Assembly: GCA_024762835.1 (NCBI GenBank)
Contig: JANTGP010000013.1
Coordinates: 1-35,428, forward strand
Direction: 5' to 3'
Source: Bacteroidota bacterium
Lineage (GTDB): Bacteria > Bacteroidota > Bacteroidia > Bacteroidales > M50B96
Length of the DNA: 35,428 nucleotides
Positions within the stretch are counted from its first letter, which is position 1; every line of letters begins with the position of its first letter. Shown here one piece after another: positions 10,072 through 18,885 of the stretch. The notes below the pieces were generated by a model, which was not told where the DNA came from, ran no database searches, and saw only the letters and a list, made by a program, of their open reading frames with translations. The translations under genes were made by a program, and so were the position numbers.

Positions 10072-12003
10072 ATGGTAAAAAAGTTATTAATACTTATTTT
10101 AATCCTTGGAGCTTTTTCAATCTCCTGCTTTGCCGTTTCCTCTAAAAGTGAAAATGAATCAATCTTTAAAATTGAATTTGATGATATAATATTATCAAAT
10201 ATTGAAAGTGAAATAAGCATTAGTTTTTCAAGTGATTCTTTATTTGCAAAATTCATAATATCACCAAATATTATCATAAACGGGGAAAATTTTATCCCAA
10301 ATATTAATAAAGGTAAAATTACTTTACCTTATACCTTTAAGGAGAATACAGAATTAAATATTAAGGTCTTAAATGAAGAACAAAGGGTGAATATTAAACC
10401 AATTCCCTTATGGCTGTCTGTTTTACCTCCGCTTTTTGCCATCATTATTGCTCTGTTATTCAGGGAAGTATTTTCAGCTTTATTTATTGGAATTTTGTTT
10501 GGGGCATCAATCATTTCATGGTATCAGGGCAATCTCTTAATAATAGCGGTATTTAAGGCTCTTTTTGCAGTAATAGACACTTACCTTTTACAATCCTTAA
10601 ACCACTCAGGACACCTAAGTATTATTGTTTTTTCGATGCTAATTGGTGCAATGGTAAATCTAATCTCTCGAAATGGCGGAATGCAAGGCGTTGTTAATTA
10701 TCTGTCGCGTTTTGCAGACTCACCACGCTCGGGACAGTTTATTACATGGTTACTCGGTATAGCAATCTTTTTCGACGACTATGCAAATACTTTGGTAGTT
10801 GGGAATACAATGCGGCCAATTACCGACCGTTTACGAATATCAAGAGAAAAGCTAAGTTATATTGTTGATTCCACAGCTGCTCCAATAGCTGCAATTGCAT
10901 TTGTCACTACATGGATAGGTGCAGAATTAAGCTATATTCAAGATGGGATATCAAAACTCGGACTTGACGAAAATGCATATCAGGTATTTGTCAATTCACT
11001 GTCATATTCTTTTTATCCGGTTTCTGCTTTACTTTTTATTGTAATTCTTTTTTGGCAGAAAAAAGATTTTGGACCGATGTACAAAGCCGAAGTAAGAGCA
11101 AGGTCAGGAAATGTCACTTCAATTAGTGATAAAAATGCTAGCACATTTAACGACCACAATCTTGATATTTCCAAAAACGCAAAGCCAAGGGCAATTAATG
11201 CAATTATTCCTGTTCTGGTAGTTGTATTTGGTACCATTGCCGGCTTAATTTATACTGGCATGGCTGAAAAATCATGGAGTAATGAACTTGGTTTCTCAAA
11301 AAATCTCTCAATGATAATTGGGGTTGCTGATACTTATTCTGCATTGCTTTGGTCTTCAATATCAGGTGTTGCTGCTGCTTTATTTCTAACTCTAAGTCAA
11401 AGACTAATGAGCCTGAAAGCCAGTATTGACAGTTTAACCGACGGTTTTAAAACAATGTTGCCTGCAATTCTTATATTATCGCTTGCATGGTCACTTGCAT
11501 TAGTTACCGAAGATTTACAAACAGCAACATTTATTTCCGAAACCTTATTGAGCTTTAAAATATCACCTTATCTTATTCCTGCACTAACTTTTGCTATGGC
11601 GGCAGTAATATCCTTTTCTACCGGCTCGTCATGGGGGACAATGGCTATTCTTTATCCGCTCATTCTTCCTGCAAGCTGGTTAATATCTATGGATTATGGC
11701 CTAAACTACGACACATCAATGTTACTGTTTCATAATGTTGTTTCTGCTGTGCTTGCAGGCTCTGTAATGGGTGATCATTGCTCTCCAATATCCGACACAA
11801 CAATACTAAGCTCACTCGCAAGTTCTTGTAATCATATCGACCACGTTAATACTCAATTGCCTTATGCAGTAACTGTTGGAAGCGTTTCTTTATTTTTCGG
11901 GACGCTACCGGCTGCTTACGGTGTTTCGTCATGGATATTGTTTCCCGCTAATTTAATTATCCTCTATTTTATAGTAAAGATATTTGGGAAAAAGACGGAA
12001 TAA
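10072..12003 (+). CDS. Na+/H+ antiporter, NhaC family, with N-terminal signal peptide and about 100-aa extracytoplasmic domain
   Basis: Polytopic core with FFDDYANTLVVGNTMRPITDRLRISREKLSYIVDSTAAP, STGSSWGTMAILYPL, GDHCSPISDTTILSS. Confidence 0.9.
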   Translation: MVKKLLILILILGAFSISCFAVSSKSENESIFKIEFDDIILSNIESEISISFSSDSLFAKFIISPNIIINGENFIPNINKGKITLPYTFKENTELNIKVLNEEQRVNIKPIPLWLSVLPPLFAIIIALLFREVFSALFIGILFGASIISWYQGNLLIIAVFKALFAVIDTYLLQSLNHSGHLSIIVFSMLIGAMVNLISRNGGMQGVVNYLSRFADSPRSGQFITWLLGIAIFFDDYANTLVVGNTMRPITDRLRISREKLSYIVDSTAAPIAAIAFVTTWIGAELSYIQDGISKLGLDENAYQVFVNSLSYSFYPVSALLFIVILFWQKKDFGPMYKAEVRARSGNVTSISDKNASTFNDHNLDISKNAKPRAINAIIPVLVVVFGTIAGLIYTGMAEKSWSNELGFSKNLSMIIGVADTYSALLWSSISGVAAALFLTLSQRLMSLKASIDSLTDGFKTMLPAILILSLAWSLALVTEDLQTATFISETLLSFKISPYLIPALTFAMAAVISFSTGSSWGTMAILYPLILPASWLISMDYGLNYDTSMLLFHNVVSAVLAGSVMGDHCSPISDTTILSSLASSCNHIDHVNTQLPYAVTVGSVSLFFGTLPAAYGVSSWILFPANLIILYFIVKIFGKKTE

Positions 12004-12502
12004 AGCAACAGCCTTAAACTGAGTTTTATGAGCAGGATATTTTATCAGATAGATACAAGAAGACTCTCAAACTCTTATTATTTACTCCCTGGTTTATCCT
12101 TTTTCTAATTTATTTAATTGTTTGTCAGCTAAAAATTCTAGCAATTACGTTGTTGGATAGATACTTGAAACAGCAGCCCCTTTTATACTCTTTCTCATTT
12201 TAAATAATCTGCTAAAGATGAAGATTATGAGACAGTAAATTGTTTTCCTTGCCTGATTTCTTACAAAACTAAAGATGTCTTAAGGCGTATAAGTAGAGTA
12301 AAGTTTCTCGCTAAAACAGTGCTAAGTTCCACACCGTACTCTTGGCAATGAAGAAATAGAAATACTCATTTATGTCTAAACACCATGCCCACAAATTTTA
12401 CTTCTCTGATCAAAACAGATTTACATTAAGTTTATTTATGGAATTTGAAATTTACATACCCTTATAATTGACAGCAGATTTATAATTTAAAACTTATTTG
12501 TT

Positions 12503-13198
12503 ATGGAAAAGAAGAAATCAAACAAAGCAGAGCTTGAAACAAAACGTAAATTATTCTTACAACTTGGATTTATTATTACTCTTGCTTTAATAATAATGGC
12601 ATTTGAATGGAGCACAGAGGAATCAGAAACTCTGATATTATCAAATAATGGTAATATCGAAATTGAAGAAGACTTAGATAATATAATTCAGAAAGATATA
12701 AAACTTATTAAACCAATACCAAAATTACAACTTACAGATGTTATTAACATGGTTACCGATGATGTGATTATTGATGATGATTTAGAGTTCTCTTCAGAAG
12801 ATGACCAGGATAATAAAATGGAAGTAAATTTTACACTTGACGATGAAGAAGGGGATAACACACCTTTTATATTGGTTGAAAATATGCCTATTTTTCGTCC
12901 TAAGATAAACACCACCGAGGAAGAAGGAAAGATAGACCTTCATAGATTTGTTGCCAAACAGGTAAAATACCCTAAAATGGCAGTTGAAGCAAACCTGCAA
13001 GGAAAAGTATATGTAACTTTTGTTGTAAACAAAAAAGGAGAAGTTACCGATGTAAAAGTAGCAAGAGGCGACTATCCTATTCTTAATAATGAAGCAATAA
13101 GAGTTGTAAAGAATCTTCCAAAATTCAGCCCGGGAAAACAACGGGGAAAAGCCGTCAACGTTCAATATAATGTTGCAATCAATTTTAAGTTGTCTTAA
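12503..13198 (+). CDS. Energy transducer TonB
   Basis: N-terminal TM and C-terminal VKYPKMAVEANLQGKVYVTFVVNKKGEVTDVKV...FSPGKQRGKAVNVQYNVAINFKL TonB-C domain. Confidence 0.92.
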   Translation: MEKKKSNKAELETKRKLFLQLGFIITLALIIMAFEWSTEESETLILSNNGNIEIEEDLDNIIQKDIKLIKPIPKLQLTDVINMVTDDVIIDDDLEFSSEDDQDNKMEVNFTLDDEEGDNTPFILVENMPIFRPKINTTEEEGKIDLHRFVAKQVKYPKMAVEANLQGKVYVTFVVNKKGEVTDVKVARGDYPILNNEAIRVVKNLPKFSPGKQRGKAVNVQYNVAINFKLS

Positions 13199-13228
13199 TA
13201 CTTCAAAACAGTTATTTGATAAAGAAGG

Positions 13229-13252
13229 TTTCTGTAAATTTATTTACAGAAA
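13229..13252. repeat. Perfect inverted repeat TTTCTGTAAAT-TT-ATTTACAGAAA downstream of tonB
   Basis: Direct reading; 11-nt arms with a 2-nt centre, no T-tract. Confidence 0.6.
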
Positions 13253-13259
13253 TAAATAA

Positions 13260-13290
13260 TTGGAATATATTTCAATTTTACTTTAATTTG
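13260..13290 (+). promoter_or_regulatory. Candidate Bacteroidetes-type promoter for the trp leader (-33 TTG, -7 TTAATTTG)
   Basis: TTG at 13260-13262, 20-nt spacer, TTAATTTG at 13283-13290; one mismatch to TAnnTTTG. Confidence 0.45.
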
Positions 13291-13298
13291 CAAGCATA

Positions 13299-13364
13299 AT
13301 GCAAAAGACAATAAATAATATTTGGCAATGGCGTAATTATTCTTCAATAAAAAGGAATGATTAG
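13299..13364 (+). CDS. trpL: Candidate trp leader peptide MQKTINNIWQWRNYSSIKRND
   Basis: Short ORF with TGG CAA TGG, terminating in the attenuator-like stem region 88 nt before the trpB start. Confidence 0.72.
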   Translation: MQKTINNIWQWRNYSSIKRND

Positions 13365-13428
13365 CTAAGCTGTTTATTTTAAAAAGATAAGTATAAAGCC
13401 GCAGAATTATTTCTGCGGCTTTTTTTTG
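13329..13428 (+). promoter_or_regulatory. Putative ribosome-mediated transcription attenuator of trpB
   Basis: Stem 1:2 (13329-13342 with 13355-13367, containing the second Trp codon), alternative pairing of GAATGATT with AATTATTTC of the terminator hairpin, then an intrinsic terminator. Confidence 0.65.
13396..13428 (+). terminator. Intrinsic terminator/attenuator immediately upstream of trpB
   Basis: AGCCGCAGAA-TTAT-TTCTGCGGCT followed by TTTTTTT. Confidence 0.9.
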
Positions 13429-13451
13429 TTTAATTTTTTAAATGTTTAATT

Positions 13452-14615
13452 ATGGAAAAAGAAGTAATGATTGAAAAGGAAGAGGGATTCTTCGGAAAAT
13501 TCGGAGGAATGTATGTGCCGGCTGTATTAGCAGGAAAACTGCAAGATTTGTATGACAATTTTGTAAAATTCAGCCAAGAAGATAACTTTAAAAAAGAGTA
13601 TCTTAATTTGCTAAAGAATTATGTAGGTCGTCCTTCGCCTTTATACAAAGCAAAAAGGTTGTCAGAATATGTAGGAAGTGAGATTTACTTAAAAAGAGAG
13701 GATTTGAATCACACAGGCTCACACAAAATTAACAACACCATTGGGCAAATCTTGCTGGCAAAACGAATGGGTGCAACTGAAATTATTGCAGAAACCGGTG
13801 CAGGACAACATGGAGTTGCAACAGCTACTTCTGCTGCATTAATGGGTATAAAGTGTAAAGTATTTATGGGAAATACCGATACCGAACGACAAAAAATGAA
13901 TGTTAACCGAATGCGTCTGCTAGGTGCAGAAGTAATAGAGGTAAAGCAAGGTCAAGGGACATTAAAAGATGCTGTTGATGCTGCTTTAGGATACTATGTT
14001 GAGCATCCTGAGTCATATTATTTATTAGGCTCGGCAGTTGGTCCTCATCCATATCCTACTATGGTAAGATATTTTCAATCGGTAATAAGCCAAGAAATAA
14101 AGAAGCAGATATTGGAAGAAGAAAATCGTTTACCAGAAACAGTTATAGCATGCATCGGCGGTGGCTCAAATGCAATAGGAGCTTTTGCTAACTTTTTAAA
14201 TGACGATGTTGAACTCCTTGCAGCTGAAGGAGCTGGCGAAGGATTAGACACAAATAAAACGGCAGCAACACTTACACTTGGGAAACAAATGATTTTTCAA
14301 GGAGCAGATTCGCTTTGCTTGGTTGACAAAGAAGGTAATCCAATGGACTCATATTCAGTTGCAGCTGGTTTAGATTATCCGGGAATAGGTCCTGAACATG
14401 CATATTTAAAAGAGATTGACAGAGTACAATATCATCCGGTGACTGATGAGGAAGCTTTAGATGCTTTTAAGCTATTATCTGAATTAGAAGGAATTATTCC
14501 GGCTATTGAATCTGCACATGCCATAGCTTTAGCAATAAAAGAGCTTAAAGGCAAAAATAAATTGGCAGTAATAAACCTATCAGGAAGAGGAGATAAAGAT
14601 GTTCATAGATTATAG
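13452..14615 (+). CDS. trpB: Tryptophan synthase beta chain
   Basis: KREDLNHTGSHKINNTIGQILLAKRMG PLP-lysine motif, AETGAGQHGVATAT, GGGSNAIG, SGRGDKD. Confidence 0.97.
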   Translation: MEKEVMIEKEEGFFGKFGGMYVPAVLAGKLQDLYDNFVKFSQEDNFKKEYLNLLKNYVGRPSPLYKAKRLSEYVGSEIYLKREDLNHTGSHKINNTIGQILLAKRMGATEIIAETGAGQHGVATATSAALMGIKCKVFMGNTDTERQKMNVNRMRLLGAEVIEVKQGQGTLKDAVDAALGYYVEHPESYYLLGSAVGPHPYPTMVRYFQSVISQEIKKQILEEENRLPETVIACIGGGSNAIGAFANFLNDDVELLAAEGAGEGLDTNKTAATLTLGKQMIFQGADSLCLVDKEGNPMDSYSVAAGLDYPGIGPEHAYLKEIDRVQYHPVTDEEALDAFKLLSELEGIIPAIESAHAIALAIKELKGKNKLAVINLSGRGDKDVHRL

Positions 14616-14658
14616 TTAATAAATTAATGATTTGAAAAAAGGTAATCTTTAAAAAAAG

Positions 14659-14687
14659 AAAGGCACACCAAATACCGGTGTGCCTTT
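14659..14687. terminator. Bidirectional intrinsic terminator between convergent trpB and the T9SS protein gene
   Basis: AAAGGCACACC-N7-GGTGTGCCTTT with upstream A-run (T-tract on the minus strand). Confidence 0.85.
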
Positions 14688-14717
14688 CAATAACAATCTA
14701 CTACTAACTAACTAACT

Positions 14718-17012
14718 TTATTTAAAAAACCTGAGAGTTTTTATACTTGATTTCTGTCGAATAGTTACAAAATAAATTCCTTCGGCTAGCTTAGCAACAT
14801 CAAGTTTAATGTTTTGATGTCCCCTGCCTAAGTTTTCATTGATGAATAATACTTCTTGACCAAATGAGTTAATAACCGAACAATTAATATCTCCATTTTC
14901 CTTAGTTTCAAAATCGATATTAAGAACATCTGTTACAGGATTTGGATACAATACAAAATTATCCAATTTGTTATTATCAATTTCATCAACTGAATAAGTA
15001 AATGATCCATCAGTAATATTAATAATTATATTATCAACATTTGGATTATTCTCTTCGAGAGTAATTATTGCAGGATACAAATCATAGCTTGGTAAATCGA
15101 TCTGCAATTTATAAGTACCATATGCCAGATGCTCAAATTCAAAATAGCCCGACTCATTAGATAGAGTACTACTTATCAGGTTATTATCCATATCAAGTAA
15201 GAGCAATGATATGTCGCTGACTGTATTATCAGCCCTGTTTTTGTATGTATTGTTTGACTTGAAGCTTGGTGGCCAGATTATTGAACCGGAGATACTACAA
15301 GGGCCTGTTGTTGTAGACGAAAACTCAATCAAATAAATATCAACATTTGAGACATTAGATGATGTTACGCTAAACTCTGTTGCATCTGTCCAGAAGAGTG
15401 CACTGTCGTGATATGTTGGTGCATAATTAGGATAATCAATAAACGATGGCATGGCATAAACTATATATGTTCCGGTATCAACATTAGTAAATAAATAATT
15501 ACCATTAATAATATCAGAAGACCAGAAACCACCTGTGTTATTCATTAATATTGCAATACCACTACTAACCGCATTACTTCCTGCCCAAACAGAACCTGAT
15601 ACATCATAAGTAAGAGTTCCCTGCGAAATTGTGATATTCTCACAATACATGCTATTGCAGCTATCTAAAGTAAAAATTTGAAGACATACTTGATAAGTAC
15701 CGGGTGCATTATACAAATGAACAGGGTTTTGATCCGATGAGATTGTACCATCGCCAAAGTCCCATATCCATGCAAAAACACTACCCGTTGAAGCATCTGA
15801 AAATGATAATTCGAAGTTATTTCCGGCAGAGTTTGAATACGTAAATAATGCATCGCAGTTTCCGCTTCCACCACCTGAGACATATATATACTCGCAGTAA
15901 GTAGATGAACAGCTATCTGAGGTTTGAATTGTTAAACATACTTCATAATACCCCGCACTAACAAAAGTGTGATTTGGGTTTTGGTCAAATGAACCAGTAC
16001 CATCGCCGAAACTCCATATCCAATCGGTAACCATAGTACCTGGGTTTGTAAACGACATATCTGTAAAATCAATTGCTAATGAACCTGCACTGCTATATGT
16101 GAAATAAGCATCGCATCCCGGATTAATAATAGAATCCATTACAAAAACATAATCGCAGTAAGTTGAAGTACAACTATCGGATGTTACTATATCGAGGCAA
16201 ACCTGATATAAGCCCGAAGCTGCGAATATATGATTTGGGTTTTGGTCTGTTGAGCTGCTACCATCGCCGAAATCCCAACTCCATGCAGTTACCATAGTAT
16301 TAGGGTTTGTAAACGACATATCAGCAAAATCAATTGCTAATGATCCTGCACTGCTGTAGGTGAAATAAGCATCGCATCCGGGATTAATAACAGAGTCCAT
16401 TACAAAAACATAATCACAGTAAGTTGAAGTACAACTATCGGATGTTACTATATCAAGGCAAACTTGATATAAGCCCGAAGCTGCGAATATATGATTAGGG
16501 TTTTGGTCTGTTGAGCTGCTGCCATCGCCAAAGTCCCAACTCCATGCAGTTACCATAGTATTAGGGTTTGTAAACGACATATCAGCAAAATCAATTGCTA
16601 ATGATCCTGCACTGCTGTATGTGAAATACGCATCGCAGGAAACAAAGTTAATTGAGTCACAAACAATAAAATCTGCCGTTGCAGTACCTATACCTGTTGC
16701 AGTAACTATTTGCATCACATAATTTCCCATTGGGGAGCAATTATCAATTGTGCTGACAATAAAGCTAGTAACAGTACCTGGAATTACAAAAACAGATGAT
16801 GAATAAAATCCGTTTAAATCAGTCAATACATCAACGTTATACATCAACGAACTGTCGAGACTTGCTATATTAACCAAATGGTTAGATACAGCAGTTCCGG
16901 CAGCGGTTGATACATTGCCTGATATTGTAAACGGATTTTGAGAATACACCAAATTTTGTGACAATGTGAATAAAATTGTCACTAGTAGGGTTAATAATTT
17001 GATTTTTTTCAT
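14718..17012 (-). CDS. Multi-PKD-domain secreted protein with T9SS type A sorting domain; start adjusted to MKKIKLLTLL
   Basis: Signal peptide, four PKD-like repeats (WxWDFGDGxxSxxQNPxH), C-terminal LYPNPVTDVLNIDFE...GIYFVTI...KTLRFFK. Confidence 0.92.
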   Translation of the reverse strand: MKKIKLLTLLVTILFTLSQNLVYSQNPFTISGNVSTAAGTAVSNHLVNIASLDSSLMYNVDVLTDLNGFYSSSVFVIPGTVTSFIVSTIDNCSPMGNYVMQIVTATGIGTATADFIVCDSINFVSCDAYFTYSSAGSLAIDFADMSFTNPNTMVTAWSWDFGDGSSSTDQNPNHIFAASGLYQVCLDIVTSDSCTSTYCDYVFVMDSVINPGCDAYFTYSSAGSLAIDFADMSFTNPNTMVTAWSWDFGDGSSSTDQNPNHIFAASGLYQVCLDIVTSDSCTSTYCDYVFVMDSIINPGCDAYFTYSSAGSLAIDFTDMSFTNPGTMVTDWIWSFGDGTGSFDQNPNHTFVSAGYYEVCLTIQTSDSCSSTYCEYIYVSGGGSGNCDALFTYSNSAGNNFELSFSDASTGSVFAWIWDFGDGTISSDQNPVHLYNAPGTYQVCLQIFTLDSCNSMYCENITISQGTLTYDVSGSVWAGSNAVSSGIAILMNNTGGFWSSDIINGNYLFTNVDTGTYIVYAMPSFIDYPNYAPTYHDSALFWTDATEFSVTSSNVSNVDIYLIEFSSTTTGPCSISGSIIWPPSFKSNNTYKNRADNTVSDISLLLLDMDNNLISSTLSNESGYFEFEHLAYGTYKLQIDLPSYDLYPAIITLEENNPNVDNIIINITDGSFTYSVDEIDNNKLDNFVLYPNPVTDVLNIDFETKENGDINCSVINSFGQEVLFINENLGRGHQNIKLDVAKLAEGIYFVTIRQKSSIKTLRFFK
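16116..16637 (-). repeat. Two near-identical 261-nt tandem repeats encoding PKD domains 1 and 2
   Basis: 87-aa units are identical except near the unit end (DSV/DSI); the DNA differs at only a few positions. Confidence 0.88.
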
Positions 17013-17076
17013 ATTCCTTTTTTTTTGCTGGGTTAATAATTCTAATTCGATATATATTTTACGTAAAATTCTTTTT

Positions 17077-17132
17077 AAAAAGAGGGAAGAAGTCAAAAAC
17101 CAGAACGAGTTAATTTTTTAACCTCCTCCCTC
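17077..17132 (-). terminator. Intrinsic terminator downstream of the sigma/beta-barrel operon
   Basis: Minus strand GAGGGAGGAGGTTAAAAA...TTTTTGACTTCTTCCCTCTTTTT: 18-bp stem allowing G-U pairs, then a T-run. Confidence 0.75.
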
Positions 17133-17139
17133 ATACTAA

Positions 17140-18825
17140 CTATAAATAAAATCTAAAACCGGCATTAAGACCAATAGCATTTGCCTTTAATCCCACAGCA
17201 TGACTATTGTCAAACATAGAATTCAGATTACCTCTGAAATACGGTTCGATATAAATACCCATATATTTCTCAAGTTTGATATACATATTAATACTTGCCA
17301 GCCAGCTTATATTTGTTTTTAAGAAGGGTAAAGAGTTTTTATCAAAGTCAATAACTGATTTGTTGTCGACAAGTGAAAAACTTTTGCCCTTAGCATTTAA
17401 TAATATTCCTATATTACCACCAAGTTTTCCTGTTAAAGTGAGCTTTTTGCTATCATAAAAACTATATCCAAACATTAGAGGAATATTTAAATAGGTATAT
17501 TTGTTTCTGATATTATAATTCTTAGTACTGTTGTTACTTTCGGTTTGATATACCTGCGATGAGTCATACACCATTATTATACTGTCAATAATCATGGGTA
17601 CATACACAAAAAATGTATCTCCGTTAAGGGTATCAATCTGAAACTGATAACCAACTGTATCAAAGCTATGAGTATATCCAAGAGGTGTGTATTCCCAGAA
17701 AGAAGCTGTTGTATCGATTGTGTTTATTTCTTCGGTGTAATTAAAGTTCTCATTTAATTGCAAATAAGAAATTCCTGTTTGAAATTTCCATTTATCAAAA
17801 TCGCAGGTAACATTAGCTCCTAAAGAATAAGACATTGCCAGGGATGTTGAGTTTGTAAGCATTATACCAAGTGTGTCAGTATTTGTATTATAATTGAAAG
17901 AGCTGTTTTCAATACCAGTAAAAATACCAAGCGATAAACCATCAAACAGGCTTTTCTTTTTCTTTTTGTGTTTCTTATCCGGCTCTTTATACCTTATTGT
18001 ATCATAAACGGCAACAGTATCAACATAAAGCACAGTGTCATTAATTGTTACAATTACTGTATCGTAGAAAGTTTCATTCACTTTATTCAATTCCTTATCG
18101 GGATTTGAAATATCATCATTCAAATTCGAGTTACCATTTACGGTTTCTTCATTATTTCCCATAAGGATATTCTCAGATTCAATATCAGCAGACTTAAGTT
18201 GTGAGTTTACAATTGATTGTTTATTCAATTTAGATTTTTGAGTATTGACTATTGCGTCTTTCTTATTTATTTTTCCCTTTGGCTCAATTGAAGATTTATT
18301 AGCTTTTTTGATATTTGGCTTATTAACTATCTTCGATTTAGAATTATCTATAACAGTTTCCTTGCTTAATGAATTATTTGCAAGTGATCGTTTTTTGGAT
18401 TTGTCACTATTCGATTTTACAATAAAATTATTCGTATTATTTTCATTTATAGAATTGAGATTTTTGTTTTTTATTACTCTGTTTATCTTAGTGTTATTAT
18501 TGCTTGAAGGTAATTTGTAATAATTATTTTTATACGATAACCAATCCATTGAATCAATTTCTCTTGTCTGTTGAACTTTTAGGCTCTCATTGTAGTTTTT
18601 TGTATTTTCTGCTTTATCAGTAAAAACAGTAATACCTGAGACAATAATTGCAGCAGTAATAATAGCAGCATAATAAACATTAAAGCTATTTATGCTAAAA
18701 GCCAAAAAGCTTTTAAGCCACAGCTTATGTTTAATACTATTCCATACAGAAGCAGAAGGCGTTGAAACATAACCTTCAAAACTGTCTTTGAATAAATTCC
18801 CTATGTCATTAATTTCGTTTCTCAT
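17140..18825 (-). CDS. Putative dual-membrane-spanning ECF regulator: cytoplasmic N-terminus, TM helix, long periplasmic linker, C-terminal outer-membrane beta-barrel
   Basis: MRNEINDIGNLFKDSFEGYVSTPSASVWNSI N-terminus, single TM FNVYYAAIITAAIIVSGITVF, about 220-aa Asn/Lys/Ser-rich linker, PorT-like barrel ending NAGFRFYL; directly follows an ECF sigma gene. Confidence 0.75.
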   Translation of the reverse strand: MRNEINDIGNLFKDSFEGYVSTPSASVWNSIKHKLWLKSFLAFSINSFNVYYAAIITAAIIVSGITVFTDKAENTKNYNESLKVQQTREIDSMDWLSYKNNYYKLPSSNNNTKINRVIKNKNLNSINENNTNNFIVKSNSDKSKKRSLANNSLSKETVIDNSKSKIVNKPNIKKANKSSIEPKGKINKKDAIVNTQKSKLNKQSIVNSQLKSADIESENILMGNNEETVNGNSNLNDDISNPDKELNKVNETFYDTVIVTINDTVLYVDTVAVYDTIRYKEPDKKHKKKKKSLFDGLSLGIFTGIENSSFNYNTNTDTLGIMLTNSTSLAMSYSLGANVTCDFDKWKFQTGISYLQLNENFNYTEEINTIDTTASFWEYTPLGYTHSFDTVGYQFQIDTLNGDTFFVYVPMIIDSIIMVYDSSQVYQTESNNSTKNYNIRNKYTYLNIPLMFGYSFYDSKKLTLTGKLGGNIGILLNAKGKSFSLVDNKSVIDFDKNSLPFLKTNISWLASINMYIKLEKYMGIYIEPYFRGNLNSMFDNSHAVGLKANAIGLNAGFRFYL

Positions 18826-18885
18826 TTTATTTATTTCATGTGTTGCAAACAATGCACACATAGCTGTTCCGGCAGCTATATGTAC

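Noticed and set aside
9747-10277. 176-aa minus-strand ORF
   Set aside because: Antisense to clear SDR and NhaC coding sequence; no recognisable domain; composition of a shadow ORF.
12794-13165. 123-aa minus-strand ORF inside tonB
   Set aside because: Antisense shadow ORF of the TonB C-terminal domain; Phe/Tyr-rich.
15617-16637. Repeat array considered as CRISPR-like
   Set aside because: Units are about 260 nt, in frame and encode PKD domains.
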